Part shown: piece after piece, positions 17,730 through 27,119 of the stretch | Layout: each line of letters begins with the position of its first letter | Numbering within the stretch: position 1 is the stretch's first letter | From: Comamonadaceae bacterium | Lineage (GTDB): Bacteria > Pseudomonadota > Gammaproteobacteria > Burkholderiales > Burkholderiaceae_C | Direction: 5' to 3' | Assembly (NCBI GenBank): GCA_009996515.1 | Contig: JAACZV010000001.1 | Location: 248,001 to 312,000 of the forward strand | DNA: 64,000 bases | Program-made: the position numbers and the translations under genes | Notes under the pieces: generated by a model | Seen by the model: the letters and a program-made list of their open reading frames with translations, nothing else | Database searches by the model: none | Told to the model about the DNA's origin: nothing

Positions 17730-19573
17730 GCCACGGCCAATGGCTGCTGCTGCCCCTGACCCTGCTGGCCGCCGCCGTGCTGGCCGTGCCGCTGGCGCGC
17801 TATCTGCGGCTGGGCGCCATCCTGGGCTACCTCGTCGCCGGCCTGCTGGTGGGGCCTGCCGTGCTGGGGCTGGTCCCCGAGTCCAACGCCATTCCGGAGG
17901 TGGCGGAGCTGGGCGTCGTGATGATGCTGTTCCTGGTGGGCCTGGAGCTCGAACCCCGGCGGCTGTGGGCCATGCGCCGGCCCATCTTCGGCTGGGGCAG
18001 CGTGCAGCTGCTGGGCTGCGCGGCGGCGCTGACGGCCGTGGGCATGGCGACCGGCCATGCCTGGCGGCAGTCGCTGGTCGTGGGCCTGGCGCTGGCGATG
18101 TCGTCGACGGCGGTGGCGCTGTCCGTGCTGGCCGAGCGCAACCTCGCGCGCACGACGGCCGGCGAGAGCGTGCTGTCCGTCGCGCTGCTGCAGGACATCG
18201 CGGCCATCCCGGTGCTGGCGCTGGTGCCCGTGCTGGCGCTCAGCGGCGCGCACGGCGACGGCGACGGCCGCACCTGGCTGGCGGCGGCCAAGGCGGTGGG
18301 CGCCATCGTCACCATCATCTTCGGCGGCCGGCTGCTGCTGCGCCCGGCGCTGCGCTGGATCGCGCGCAGCAAGACGCCCGAGATCTTCACGGCCGCCGCA
18401 CTGCTGCTGGTGCTGGGCACGGCGGCGCTGATGCAGCTGGTGGGCCTGTCGATGGCGCTGGGTGCCTTCCTGGCCGGCGTGCTGCTGGCCGAGAGCGAAT
18501 ACCGCCGCGAGCTGGAGACCGACCTGGAGCCGTTCAAAGGCCTGCTGATGGGCCTGTTCTTCATCGCCGTGGGCATGGGGCTGGACCTGCGCGCCGTCGC
18601 CGCCCAGCCGCTGCTGGTGCTGGGCACGCTGCTGGCGCTGCTGGCCTGCAAGACGGTGGTGCTGGTCGCGATGGCCCGGCTGATGCAGATCCCGTTGGCC
18701 GAGCGGCCCGCCTTCGTCATCCTGCTGGCGCCGGGCGGCGAGTTCGGCCTGGTCGTGTTCCAGCTGGCCCAGGGCGAAGGCATGCTCAGCGCGGCGCAGA
18801 ACTCGGCGCTGGTGGCCGCCATCGCGCTGTCGCTGGCGCTGACACCGCTGCTGCTGACGCTGGGCGACCGGCTGATGTCGCGCAAGCTGGCGCGGCTGGG
18901 CCGGCACAAGAAGCAGGCCGAGGCACCGCCCACGCCCGCGCCCATCATCCTGGCCGGCTGCGGCCGCTACGGCCAGATCATCGGCCGGCTGCTGCGCGCC
19001 AACGGGCTGCAGGCCACCGCGCTGGACCATGATGCCGAGGCCATCGAGAGCCTGCGCCGCTTCGGCTGGACGGTCTACTACGGCGACGCCACCCGGCTGG
19101 ACCTGCTGCGCAGCGCCGGCGCCGAGACCGCCCGCATCCTCGTCATCGCCATCGACGACATCGCCCAGAGCCTCGAGCTCGTCCGGCTGGCGCGCCAGCA
19201 TTTCCCGCAGCTCACCCTGGTGGCCCGCGCGCGCAACGTGCAGCACTACTACCAGCTGCGCGAGCTGGGCGTCACGCATGTGGAGCGCGAGACCTTCGAG
19301 TCGGCACTGCTGAGCGCCCGCACGGTGCTGACGCTGACCGGCATGGAGCCGGCCGCCGCGCGTCGCCAGGCCATGCGCTTCAGGCGCCACAACATCGAGC
19401 TGCTGGAGAGCATGGTGCCGCTGCAGCGCGACGAGAACGCGCTGATCGCCGCCGCCAAGCGCGGCCTGCAGCAGTTCGAGGAACTGATCGCGGCGGAGCG
19501 TGCGGCCGAGAGCTACTACCGTGGCAAGCGCGGCGGCTGGGACGACCAGGGCGACACCGAACCCCGCCCCTGA
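17726..19573 (+). CDS. kefC: Glutathione-regulated K+/H+ antiporter KefC
   Basis: A 615-residue CPA2 transporter. The first about 390 residues are a Na+/H+-exchanger-like membrane domain with about 12 segments (YLVAGLLVGPAVLGLVPE, MLFLVGLELEPRRLW, DIAAIPVLALVPVLAL). A cytoplasmic TrkA-N/RCK domain follows, with the nucleotide-binding GCGRYGQIIGRLL and YYGDATRLDLLRSAGAETA. It exports potassium during electrophile stress and is gated by glutathione adducts. The start overlaps kefF. Confidence 0.95.
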   Translation: MSHGQWLLLPLTLLAAAVLAVPLARYLRLGAILGYLVAGLLVGPAVLGLVPESNAIPEVAELGVVMMLFLVGLELEPRRLWAMRRPIFGWGSVQLLGCAAALTAVGMATGHAWRQSLVVGLALAMSSTAVALSVLAERNLARTTAGESVLSVALLQDIAAIPVLALVPVLALSGAHGDGDGRTWLAAAKAVGAIVTIIFGGRLLLRPALRWIARSKTPEIFTAAALLLVLGTAALMQLVGLSMALGAFLAGVLLAESEYRRELETDLEPFKGLLMGLFFIAVGMGLDLRAVAAQPLLVLGTLLALLACKTVVLVAMARLMQIPLAERPAFVILLAPGGEFGLVVFQLAQGEGMLSAAQNSALVAAIALSLALTPLLLTLGDRLMSRKLARLGRHKKQAEAPPTPAPIILAGCGRYGQIIGRLLRANGLQATALDHDAEAIESLRRFGWTVYYGDATRLDLLRSAGAETARILVIAIDDIAQSLELVRLARQHFPQLTLVARARNVQHYYQLRELGVTHVERETFESALLSARTVLTLTGMEPAAARRQAMRFRRHNIELLESMVPLQRDENALIAAAKRGLQQFEELIAAERAAESYYRGKRGGWDDQGDTEPRP

Positions 19574-19618
19574 GCCCGCGCACGCCGCCCGGCCCGGGGC
19601 GCGGCGCGACAATGGCGC

Positions 19619-20050
19619 ATGTTCGCCCCCTCCCAGCTCGAAGTCCGGCGCTTCTTCTGCGCCACCTACCGCAAATGGCGTGACGGCGCGCCGCTGATCC
19701 CGATGGAGGCCATCGCGGCCGACTGGATCGCCGAGCACCCGGAGTACCACGCGGATCTGGCCAACGAGGCCGCCGCGCTGGAGAAGGTCTACACGGTCGA
19801 GGAAGGCCGCACCAACCCCTTCCTGCACCTGTCCATGCACCTGACCATCACCGAGCAGCACGCCATCGACCAGCCCTCGGGCATACGCCAGGCGGTGGAC
19901 CTGCTGAGCGCCAAGCGCAACTCCCGCCACGAGGCCCACCACGTGGCCATGGAGGCGCTGGGCGAGATGATCTGGGCGTCGCAGCGCAGCGGGCTGCCTC
20001 CCGACGGTCACGCCTATCTGGACAAGGTGCGCCAGGCCGCCACGCGCTAA
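19619..20050 (+). CDS. DUF1841 family protein
   Basis: A 143-residue protein with the family blocks MFAPSQLEVRRFFCATYRKW, NPFLHLSMHLTITEQHAIDQPSGIR and RHEAHHVAMEALGEMIWASQ. It is soluble and rich in histidine (HLSMH, EQHA, RHEAHH), which might mark a metal site; no function is known. A hairpin terminator follows its stop. Confidence 0.85.
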   Translation: MFAPSQLEVRRFFCATYRKWRDGAPLIPMEAIAADWIAEHPEYHADLANEAAALEKVYTVEEGRTNPFLHLSMHLTITEQHAIDQPSGIRQAVDLLSAKRNSRHEAHHVAMEALGEMIWASQRSGLPPDGHAYLDKVRQAATR

Positions 20051-20066
20051 AGCGTCGGGACGGACG

Positions 20067-20097
20067 CAAAAAAGCCACCCGCGGGTGGCATCTTTTC
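20067..20097. terminator. Hairpin terminator after the DUF1841 gene
   Basis: The 16-base palindrome GCCACCCGCGGGTGGC (20074-20089) has an A-run on its left and TCTTTT on its right, so it could stop transcription from both sides. Confidence 0.8.
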
Positions 20098-20118
20098 AGG
20101 TGGGCATCCCGGCTACAC

Positions 20119-20235
20119 GGGCCGAGCGCCGGGCCGCCCCAAGCCGGCCCGTTCGGCGATGTGCGAGCGGGGCCTTCCCCGCGAGCATCGCCGTCCCCTC
20201 GGGGGACCGTCCAAGGCGCGCCTTGGACGAGGGGC
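20119..20235 (+). repeat. Palindromic dispersed repeat, family A, copy 2
   Basis: The copy lies between the convergent DUF1841 and flgN genes. Blocks: GGGCCGCCCCAAGCCGGCCC, GGCGATGTGCGAGCGGGG with CCCCGCGAGCATCGCC, and GTCCCCTCGGGGGACC. The blocks fold into three successive hairpins. It is almost the exact reverse complement of the copy after the peroxiredoxin gene. Confidence 0.85.
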
Positions 20236-20241
20236 GCTGTT

Positions 20242-20634
20242 TCAGGCCTGGAAGCTGCCGCCGCCCAGGCTGCGGCGCTCGGCCTTGCCGCCGGCGCCGT
20301 ACAGGCCGGTGGGCTCGCTGGGGATCAGCACGTCCAGCGCGCGGTCCAGCGAGGCATTGCCGCGCGCCAGCGTCTCGCGCTGGGCGGCCAGCAGGCCGCC
20401 GGCACGCACCAGGCGGTTGCGGAGCGCGGGCGGCACGCTGCCGGTGCGCGCGGCTTCGCTGAAGCTCTGCACGGCGCGAGCCAGGTGCTGGTGCAGTTCC
20501 GCGGCATGCTGCTCGATGGCGGCCGCGTCGCGCCGAGCCAGGGCATCGCCCAGCTGGTTCAAGGCCGCCTCGACGGCCAGCAGGGGCTGTTCGAGTTCGG
20601 GACCGAGCGGGGTGGACGAAACAGTGGCAGTCAT
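20242..20634 (-). CDS. flgN: Flagellar chaperone FlgN
   Basis: A 130-residue helical protein that guards the hook-filament junction proteins FlgK and FlgL before export. The composition is Ala/Leu/Gln-rich with long helices (ELEQPLLAVEAALNQLGDAL and onward) and a disordered Gly-rich C-terminus (GLYGAGGKAERRSLGGG). Assignment relies on position after flgM as well as the FlgN-like pattern. I chose the ATG at 20634, four bases after the flgM stop. Confidence 0.85.
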   Translation of the reverse strand: MTATVSSTPLGPELEQPLLAVEAALNQLGDALARRDAAAIEQHAAELHQHLARAVQSFSEAARTGSVPPALRNRLVRAGGLLAAQRETLARGNASLDRALDVLIPSEPTGLYGAGGKAERRSLGGGSFQA

Positions 20635-20638
20635 GGGT

Positions 20639-20956
20639 TCAGTGCTTGTTGGCGCGTGCGCCCAGCAATTCTTGCGCATTCGCGACCAGTTTGTCCGCGA
20701 TGGCGTTGGCGTTGACCGTGAACTTGCCCTCGCTGATGGCCCTGGAGATGCGATCCACCTTGGCGGCATCGAAGCTGCCGTCGTCGCCGCCCGCGCTGGC
20801 GGCCAGCTTGGCGGCGCTGGAGATGGCGACCTGGGCGCTGGCCGCGGGCGCCTGGCGGGCGACGTCGCTGGCGGCGATCTCGGGCTTGCGCGCAGCGGAA
20901 CGCTGCTCGACCTTGGCCGGGCCGGCGTTTCCTTCAGGGCTGTGACCGATCTTCAT
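20639..20956 (-). CDS. flgM: Anti-sigma-28 factor FlgM
   Basis: A 105-residue protein that binds FliA and is itself exported once the hook is complete, releasing FliA. The N-terminus (MKIGHSPEG) is short and disordered, and the C-terminal half (FDAAKVDRISRAISEGKFTV, ANAIADKLVANAQELL) is the sigma-binding helical part. It has its own FliA-type promoter (21017-21043), giving the usual feedback loop. Confidence 0.92.
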   Translation of the reverse strand: MKIGHSPEGNAGPAKVEQRSAARKPEIAASDVARQAPAASAQVAISSAAKLAASAGGDDGSFDAAKVDRISRAISEGKFTVNANAIADKLVANAQELLGARANKH

Positions 20957-21016
20957 GAGCTTCTCCAGGGTGCGGGGGCGGGCCCCGCCGGGGGTATTGC
21001 GAGGGAGTTTCCTCCT

Positions 21017-21043
21017 GTATCGGCCCCCGGCCCGGGAACTTGA
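21017..21043 (-). promoter_or_regulatory. FliA (sigma-28) promoter of flgM-flgN
   Basis: Reading on the minus strand: TCAAGTTC, 11 bases, GCCGATAC. This matches the TAAAGTTT-N11-GCCGATAA consensus in spacing and in 7 of 8 bases of the -10 box. It lies about 60 bases upstream of the flgM start. Confidence 0.85.
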
Positions 21044-21095
21044 GCGGGAATTGGCGGGGTTTTCCGGCCAGTTGCCGCGATTCGTGGCGCTTTGA

Positions 21096-21791
21096 TCACA
21101 GCGCCAGCTCCACGCGCCGCTCCGCCACGGCCCGGCCACTGGCCATGCGGCCGTTCTCGAAACGCACGCGCACCTCCTGACCCTCGATGCCGGGGCCCAG
21201 CGCCTGGGCCTCGGCGGCCACGGCGAAGCCCGGGCCGGCGGCCAGCACCTGCACCGTCTCGCCGGCGGCAAACCACTGGCGCGACTTCAGCGCCGGCGCG
21301 CGCACGGCCTCGGCGGCCGCCAGCGGCCGGGCCAGCACGCGCCCGATCAGCGCGGCGGGGTCGGTGAAGACGGCGCCGGGTTCGGCAGCGATGTCGATAT
21401 CGGCCAGCGCCAGCTGTTCTTGAGTCAGGCTCACGCCGGCCGGCAGCGGGCCGCCGGCCACCACCGCACGGCCGAAGACGGCCACACGCACCGGCAGCGT
21501 CACGTTCCAGCGCTTGGCGCCGTCGATGCAGCGCAGGCCGATGCGGCTGCGCCCCCAGACGGCCATGCCGGGCGGCAGATAGGGCTGCACCTGCCGGCAG
21601 GGCGCCAGGCGCAGGCGGGCGTCCAGCGCACCGATCTCGACGGCGACACGGGTGCCGGGCGGCGCAGCGGCACGGGCGGCCGTCTCGGCCAGCACGCGCA
21701 CGCGCTCCAGCAGCGCCGGATCGAGCGCGGTCTGCGCCCGCGACGCACCGGCGGCGAGCAGGCAGACGAGGAGCAAGGCAACACGCAGCAT
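21096..21791 (-). CDS. flgA: Flagellar P-ring assembly chaperone FlgA
   Basis: A 231-residue periplasmic protein needed to assemble FlgI into the P ring. A signal peptide (MLRVALLLVCLLAAGASRAQ) is followed by an N-terminal part with DARLRLAPCRQVQPYLPPG and a C-terminal SAF/beta-clip region (LAAAEAVRAPALKSRQWFAAGETVQV). I chose the ATG at 21791 because it starts the signal peptide; one at 21818 would add nine residues. It is divergent from flgB. Confidence 0.92.
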   Translation of the reverse strand: MLRVALLLVCLLAAGASRAQTALDPALLERVRVLAETAARAAAPPGTRVAVEIGALDARLRLAPCRQVQPYLPPGMAVWGRSRIGLRCIDGAKRWNVTLPVRVAVFGRAVVAGGPLPAGVSLTQEQLALADIDIAAEPGAVFTDPAALIGRVLARPLAAAEAVRAPALKSRQWFAAGETVQVLAAGPGFAVAAEAQALGPGIEGQEVRVRFENGRMASGRAVAERRVELAL

Positions 21792-21938
21792 GGCCGTCAC
21801 TCTAGGGACCGGCCCCACCTTCCCTAGGCTCGAATTGAGCCGCTTTGACCCTGCTAATCCCGCTCATGTTTTCGATGCCGGTTCAGACAATCTGCGCAAG
21901 AAGCCCTTCCCGCCCCACTCCTTGCGAGAGGCAAGCCG

Positions 21939-22352
21939 ATGTTGAACCGAATCACCGACACGCTGAACTTCCAGACCCAGGCCCTGACGCTGCGGGCGGA
22001 GCGCCAGCGCCTGCTCGCCAGCAACATCGCGAATGCCGACACGCCGGGCTACCAGGCCCGCGACATCAATTTCGCCCAGGCGCTGCGCGAGGCCACCGGC
22101 GAGGTCGGCACGCCCGGCGCGCTGAGCGTCACGCAACGCGGCCATCTGGCGCCGCTGGCCGGCGCGCGCGGCGAGACCGGCAAGGAATACGCGCTGCAGT
22201 CCCAGACCAGCCTGGACAGCAACGGCGTGGACATGGACCGCGAGCGCGCCAGCTTCGCCGACAACGCGGTGAAGTACGAGGCCACGCTGCGTTTCATCAA
22301 CGGTTCGGTGCGCACGGCGCTGGATGCGATGAAGTCGCACACCCAGGCCTGA
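21939..22352 (+). CDS. flgB: Flagellar basal-body rod protein FlgB
   Basis: A 137-residue proximal rod subunit with the N-terminal rod motif NIANADTPGYQARDINF (about 28-44) and the C-terminal helical motif typical of rod proteins. First gene of the rightward rod-hook run. The 147 bases between its start and flgA must hold the operon promoter; I see no FliA-type box there, which fits a middle-class gene under FlhDC control. Confidence 0.95.
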   Translation: MLNRITDTLNFQTQALTLRAERQRLLASNIANADTPGYQARDINFAQALREATGEVGTPGALSVTQRGHLAPLAGARGETGKEYALQSQTSLDSNGVDMDRERASFADNAVKYEATLRFINGSVRTALDAMKSHTQA

Positions 22353-22369
22353 TCCAGGAGTAAGCGGCC

Positions 22370-22786
22370 ATGTCGATGTTCCAGATCTTCAACGTGTCGG
22401 GCAGCGCGGTCAGCGCGCAGAGCCAGCGCCTCAACGTGGTGGCCAGCAACCTCGCCAACGCCGACACGGTGGCCGGCCCGGACGGCCAGGCCTACAAGGC
22501 TCGCCAGGTGGTGTTCCAGACCCAGCTGATGGGCGCGGGCAACGACAGCGGCAACGCCGGCGTGCGCGTGACCCACATCACCGAGGACCAGACGCCCGGC
22601 CGCCGCGTGCTGGACCCCAAGCATCCGCAGGCCGATGCCGACGGCTATGTGACCTATTCCAACGTGAATCCGGTGGAGGAGATGGTCAACATGATCTCGG
22701 CGTCGCGTTCCTACCAGAACAACATCGAGGTCATGAGCACGGCCAAGAGCCTGCTGCTCAAGACCCTGCAGCTGGGTCAGCAGTGA
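22370..22786 (+). CDS. flgC: Flagellar basal-body rod protein FlgC
   Basis: A 138-residue proximal rod protein. It has the rod signature VVASNLANADTVAGPDGQAY and the C-terminal SNVNPVEEMVNMISASRSYQNN. It follows flgB by 17 bases, with an AGGAGTAA-type ribosome-binding site. Confidence 0.96.
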   Translation: MSMFQIFNVSGSAVSAQSQRLNVVASNLANADTVAGPDGQAYKARQVVFQTQLMGAGNDSGNAGVRVTHITEDQTPGRRVLDPKHPQADADGYVTYSNVNPVEEMVNMISASRSYQNNIEVMSTAKSLLLKTLQLGQQ

Positions 22787-22800
22787 CCGGAGGCTAGGAC

Positions 22801-23439
22801 ATGGACATCTCCGCCATCAACGGCACCGCCTCCAGCAACACGACCGCGAGCAAGAACGCGGCCGACACGCAGGACCGCTTCCTGAAGCTGCTCGTCGCGC
22901 AGATGAACAACCAGGACCCGCTCAACCCCATGGACAACGCCCAGGTGACCAGCCAGATGGCGCAGATCCAGCAGGTCACGTCGCTGTCCACGCTGGACAC
23001 CAGCATCAAGAACCTGGGCCTGCAGCTGGGCCAGATGCAGGCCATGCAGTCCATCTCGCTGGTGGGCCGCGAGGTCAGCGTGCCGGGCAACACGCTGCAG
23101 GTCGCCAACGGCGAGGCCGGGGCCAGCTACGAGCTGGACGGCGCGGCCCAGAACGTCAAGCTGGAGGTGCTGGGCCCGGCCGGCAACGTCATCGACACCC
23201 AGCAGCTGGGCGCCCAGGGCGCCGGCCGCCAGACCTTCACCTGGAAAGCCAACGGCCTGGTCGCCGAGGGCGCCGAGGTCAAGTACCGCATCACGGCCAC
23301 CAACGGCACCAAGACGGTGGATGCGACGCTCTACGCCCACGACAAGGTGGACGCCGTCTACAGCGAGAACGGCAGCCTCAAGCTCAACCTCGCGCGCCTC
23401 GGCCCCGTGGACTACGCGGCCGTCTCCTCGGTCAACTGA
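22801..23439 (+). CDS. flgD: Flagellar hook assembly scaffold FlgD
   Basis: A 212-residue hook-capping protein that places FlgE and is not kept in the finished hook. The conserved N-terminal DRFLKLLVAQMNNQDPLNPMD and QMAQIQQVTSLSTLD are present, then a tudor/Ig-like C-terminal part (TFTWKANGLVAEGAEVKYRI). The length is normal. Confidence 0.96.
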   Translation: MDISAINGTASSNTTASKNAADTQDRFLKLLVAQMNNQDPLNPMDNAQVTSQMAQIQQVTSLSTLDTSIKNLGLQLGQMQAMQSISLVGREVSVPGNTLQVANGEAGASYELDGAAQNVKLEVLGPAGNVIDTQQLGAQGAGRQTFTWKANGLVAEGAEVKYRITATNGTKTVDATLYAHDKVDAVYSENGSLKLNLARLGPVDYAAVSSVN

Positions 23440-23472
23440 TCAACCTTCCCGCACGACATCAAGGACTCCCCC

Positions 23473-24786
23473 ATGAGCTTCCAGCAAGGCCTCTCCGGGC
23501 TCAACGCCGCGTCCAGGAACCTCGACGTCATCGGCAACAACATCGCCAACTCGGGCACCTACGGCGCCAAGGGCTCGCGGGCCGAGTTCGCCGACGTCTA
23601 CGCGGCCTCGCTGAACGGCGCCGGGCTGAACCAGATCGGCATCGGCACCAGCCTGCAGACCGTGGCCCAGCAGTTCACTCAGGGCAACATCACGACGACC
23701 GAGAACCCGATGGACCTGGCCATCAACGGTGGCGGCTTCTTCCAGCTCACCGATGGCGTCAACCCCATCCGCTACAGCCGCAACGGCCAGTTCAAGGTCA
23801 GCAAGGACGGCTTCATCGTCAACAACGACGGCCTCAAGCTGATGGGCTACCCGGCCAGCGGCGCCGGCGTCATCCAGCCCGGCACGGCCCAGCCGCTGCA
23901 GCTGCCCACCGGCGGCATCCCGCCCGCGGTGACGACCAGCCTGAAGATGGAGTTCAACCTGGACTCGCGACTGAAGACGACCTCCCCCGCCGGCGGCGCC
24001 ACCGGCATCGACCTGAAGGACTCGGCGACCTACAACAACGCCACGTCCATGACCGTCTACGACGCCAAGGGCCAGGACGTCGCCGTCACCTTCTACTTCC
24101 AGAAGGGCGAGACGGCCGCCGACGGCAGCGACACCTGGTACGTCTACGGCACCGCCAACGGCACCCCCTTCGACACCGACTCGGACGGCAACCCCATCGC
24201 GCTGGACGCCAACGGCAACCCGACGACGCCGTACACGACGCTGACCTTCCCGCCCACCGGTGGCGCGCCGACCACGCCGACCGGCCCGATCACGATGAAC
24301 ATCCCGGCCGGCACCAGCACCCGCGGCAACGCGACGCTTCCCATCGCCGGCATCGAGCTGGACCTGAGCAAGGCGAACGAGAACGGCAGCAGCTTCGCCG
24401 TCACCGCGCTGACCCAGGACGGCTATGCGCCCGGCCAGCTGACCGGCATCCAGGTCGCCAACGACGGCACGGTGCTGGCCCGCTACTCCAACGGCCAGAG
24501 CAAGCCGGCCGGCCAGGTCGAGCTGGCCAACTTCCGCAATCCGCAAGGCCTGCAGACGCTGGGCGGCAACATGTGGATACGCACGGTCGCGTCGGGCGAC
24601 GCCGTCGTCGGCGTGCCGGGCGACGGCAACATGGGATCGCTGCAGTCCGGCGCGCTGGAGGAGAGCAATGTCGACATCACGGCCGAGCTGGTCAACATGG
24701 TGACGGCCCAGCGCGCCTACCAGGCCAATGCGCAGACGATCAAGACGCAGGACCAGGTCCTGCAGACGATCGTGAACCTGCGCTGA
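23473..24786 (+). CDS. flgE: Flagellar hook protein FlgE
   Basis: A 437-residue hook subunit. N-terminal signature SFQQGLSGLNAASRNLDVIG and NIANSGTYGAKGSRAEF; C-terminal SNVDITAELVNMVTAQRAYQ. The central variable region (about 175-300) is rich in Gly, Asn, Asp and Thr (for example TDSDGNPIALDANGNP) and is the surface-exposed part. Export through FlhB/FlhA is expected, as for all axial proteins. Confidence 0.97.
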   Translation: MSFQQGLSGLNAASRNLDVIGNNIANSGTYGAKGSRAEFADVYAASLNGAGLNQIGIGTSLQTVAQQFTQGNITTTENPMDLAINGGGFFQLTDGVNPIRYSRNGQFKVSKDGFIVNNDGLKLMGYPASGAGVIQPGTAQPLQLPTGGIPPAVTTSLKMEFNLDSRLKTTSPAGGATGIDLKDSATYNNATSMTVYDAKGQDVAVTFYFQKGETAADGSDTWYVYGTANGTPFDTDSDGNPIALDANGNPTTPYTTLTFPPTGGAPTTPTGPITMNIPAGTSTRGNATLPIAGIELDLSKANENGSSFAVTALTQDGYAPGQLTGIQVANDGTVLARYSNGQSKPAGQVELANFRNPQGLQTLGGNMWIRTVASGDAVVGVPGDGNMGSLQSGALEESNVDITAELVNMVTAQRAYQANAQTIKTQDQVLQTIVNLR

Positions 24787-24811
24787 CCCCATCCCCAGCT
24801 GAGGCCTAGCG

Positions 24812-25543
24812 ATGGACCGCATGATCTACCTGTCGATGGCCGGCGCCAAGGCGGCCATGCAGCGGCAGGACGTGCTCTCGCACAACCTGGCCAATGTGAC
24901 CACGAACGGCTTCCGCGCCGAGCTGCAGGCCTTCCGCGCCGTGCCGGTGCGCGGCGACGGCGCGTCCACGCGCGCCTATGCGCTGGAAACCACCATTGGC
25001 TACAACGACGCCCAGGGGCCTCTGACGCCCACCGGCCGCAACCTCGACGTGGCCATGCAGGGCCGGGCCTGGCTGGCCGTGCAGGCCAACGACGGCACCG
25101 AGGCCTACACCCGCGCCGGCTCGCTGGACGTCAATGCCGAAGGCCTGCTTGTGATGCGCAACGGCATGCCGGTGCTGGGCGACGGCGGCCCCATCAACAT
25201 CCCGCCCAACAGCGAGGTGGTCATCGGCAGCGACGGCACCGTCAGCGCCAAGCTGCCCAACCAGAAGCCCACGCCGGTGGGTCGGCTCAAGCTGGTCACG
25301 CCCGAGGCCCAGGCCCAGCTCACGCGCGGCGACGATGGCCTGTTCCGCGCCGCCGACGGCGACCTGCCGGCCGATCCGGCCGCGCGGCTGCAGGACGGCG
25401 CGCTGGAGGGCTCCAACGTCAGCGCCGTCGAGACCATGGTCGCCATGATCGCCGCCGGCCGCCAGTTCGAGCAGCAGATGAAGCTGCTGCAGATTGCACA
25501 GACCCAAGGCCAGCAATCGGCCAAGCTCCTCGGGAGTACCTGA
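24812..25543 (+). CDS. flgF: Flagellar rod protein FlgF
   Basis: A 243-residue proximal rod protein with [18 protein letters not shown] near the N-terminus and [23 protein letters not shown] near the C-terminus, the hallmark pair of the FlgE/F/G group. It is shorter than FlgG, as usual, and ends only two bases before flgG. Confidence 0.95.
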   Translation: MDRMIYLSMAGAKAAMQRQDVLSHNLANVTTNGFRAELQAFRAVPVRGDGASTRAYALETTIGYNDAQGPLTPTGRNLDVAMQGRAWLAVQANDGTEAYTRAGSLDVNAEGLLVMRNGMPVLGDGGPINIPPNSEVVIGSDGTVSAKLPNQKPTPVGRLKLVTPEAQAQLTRGDDGLFRAADGDLPADPAARLQDGALEGSNVSAVETMVAMIAAGRQFEQQMKLLQIAQTQGQQSAKLLGST

Positions 25544-25545
25544 CC

Positions 25546-26328
25546 ATGATGCGCTCGCTCTGGATCGCCAAGACCGGCATGGAAGCCCAGCAGACCCAGC
25601 TGGACAACATCTCGCACAACCTCGCCAACGTCGCCACCAACGGCTACAAGCGCTCGCACGCCATCTTCGAGGACCTGATCTACCAGAACCTGCGCCAGAG
25701 CGGCGCCAACAGCACCGAGCAGACCACGCTGCCCACCGGCCTGCAGGTGGGCCTGGGCGTGCGGCCCGTCGCCACGGCGCGCATCTACACCCAGGGCAAT
25801 CTGCAGCAGACCAGCAACAACCTGGACCTGGCCATCAAGGGCGACGGCTTCTTCCAGATCCAGATGCCCGACGGCACGACGGCCTACACGCGCGACGGCA
25901 GCTTCCAGCTCGACGCCAACGGCCAGATGGTCACGAGCAACGGCTACACCGTGCTGCCCGGCGTCACCATCCCGCCCAACGCGCAGAGCCTGACCATAGG
26001 CAACGACGGCACCGTCAGCGTCACGCTGCCCGGCCAGCCCACGCCGCAGAGCGTGGGGCAGATCCAGCTCGCCAGCTTCGTCAACCCGGCCGGCCTGGAC
26101 CCCAAGGGGCAGAACCTGTTCACCGAAACGGCGTCCAGCGGCACGCCCAACACCGGCGCGCCCGCCAACAACGGCATGGGCGCGCTGCAGCAGGGCTTCG
26201 TCGAGACGTCCAACGTCAACGTCGTCGAGGAGCTGGTGCAGATGATCCAGACCCAGCGCGCCTACGAGCTGAACTCCAAGGCCGTGCAGACCTCGGACCA
26301 GATGCTGCAGAAACTTGCGCAGATTTAG
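25546..26328 (+). CDS. flgG: Flagellar distal rod protein FlgG
   Basis: A 260-residue distal rod subunit. It begins [20 protein letters not shown], has [23 protein letters not shown] and the FlgG-type [19 protein letters not shown], and ends with [20 protein letters not shown]. The length is the family standard. Confidence 0.97.
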   Translation: MMRSLWIAKTGMEAQQTQLDNISHNLANVATNGYKRSHAIFEDLIYQNLRQSGANSTEQTTLPTGLQVGLGVRPVATARIYTQGNLQQTSNNLDLAIKGDGFFQIQMPDGTTAYTRDGSFQLDANGQMVTSNGYTVLPGVTIPPNAQSLTIGNDGTVSVTLPGQPTPQSVGQIQLASFVNPAGLDPKGQNLFTETASSGTPNTGAPANNGMGALQQGFVETSNVNVVEELVQMIQTQRAYELNSKAVQTSDQMLQKLAQI

Positions 26329-26440
26329 CTCCCCCCGTAGCGCTCGCGCGCTCCCCCCAGGGGGCGCAGCCAGCGGCCCGGCATAGCCGGTTCCGCGGCA
26401 GCTGCTTGATGAGCGGCCGGCTGCGCGGCCTGATCCATGG
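26329..26440 (+). repeat. GC-rich palindromic element between flgG and flgH (family C, single copy here)
   Basis: A block with CGCTCCCCCCAGGGGGCGCAG at its centre, rich in fold-back pairs such as CCCCC/GGGGG, separates flgG from flgH. It differs from family A. Similar short blocks are common in intergenic DNA of this bacterial group, which I state from memory. It may affect expression of flgH relative to flgG. Confidence 0.5.
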
Positions 26441-26450
26441 AGATGTCGTC

Positions 26451-27119
26451 ATGAAATTCCTCGCTGCTGCCAGCCTTGCAGCCCTGCTCGCCGGCTGCGC
26501 GACGCCCTACCCCGAGCCCCAGGTCGAGCTGGCCCACACGCCCGTCGTCAACCTGCCGCCGGTGCAGGCCATGGTGGCCACCAACGGCGCCATCTACCAG
26601 GCCGCCAGCTACCGCCCGCTGTTCGAAGACCAGCGCGCCCGACTGGTCGGCGACACGCTGACGGTCAACATCATCGAGAAGGTCTCGGCCACCCAGACCA
26701 GCACCAGCGAGCTGAGCAAGACCGGCAGCCTGTCGGCCGGCGTGACCGCGCTGCCGGGCATCGCGCCCAACTCCTTCGGCCGCGCCGGCGTCGGCGCCAC
26801 CTCGGCCAACGACAGCAAGGGCAAGGGCAGCAACCAGAACACCAACGAGTTCACCGGCGCGATCACGGCCGTCGTGACCGCCGTGCTGCCCAACGGCCAC
26901 CTGATGATCAGCGGCGAGAAGCAGATCGGCGTGAACCGCAACGTCGACGTGCTGCGCTTCTCCGGCCAGGTGGACCCGCGCGCCATCGGCCAGGGCAACA
27001 CGGTGGCGTCCACCGCGGTAGCCAATGTGCGCATCGAGCAGCGCGGCCGCGGCGCCACCTCCGACGCCCATGCGGTGGGCTGGCTGTCGCGCTTCTTCCT
27101 GAACCTGGCGCCGAGCTGA
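26451..27119 (+). CDS. flgH: Flagellar L-ring lipoprotein FlgH
   Basis: A 222-residue outer-membrane lipoprotein forming the L ring around the rod. Lipobox LAGC (Cys16), then the FlgH features FEDQRARLVGDTLTVNI, GAITAVVTAVLPNGHLMISGEKQI and the C-terminal VGWLSRFFLNLAPS. The ATG at 26451 starts the signal peptide; the frame upstream is open through the repeat and carries no coding sense. Its stop lies back to back with the stop of the next, leftward gene. Confidence 0.95.
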   Translation: MKFLAAASLAALLAGCATPYPEPQVELAHTPVVNLPPVQAMVATNGAIYQAASYRPLFEDQRARLVGDTLTVNIIEKVSATQTSTSELSKTGSLSAGVTALPGIAPNSFGRAGVGATSANDSKGKGSNQNTNEFTGAITAVVTAVLPNGHLMISGEKQIGVNRNVDVLRFSGQVDPRAIGQGNTVASTAVANVRIEQRGRGATSDAHAVGWLSRFFLNLAPS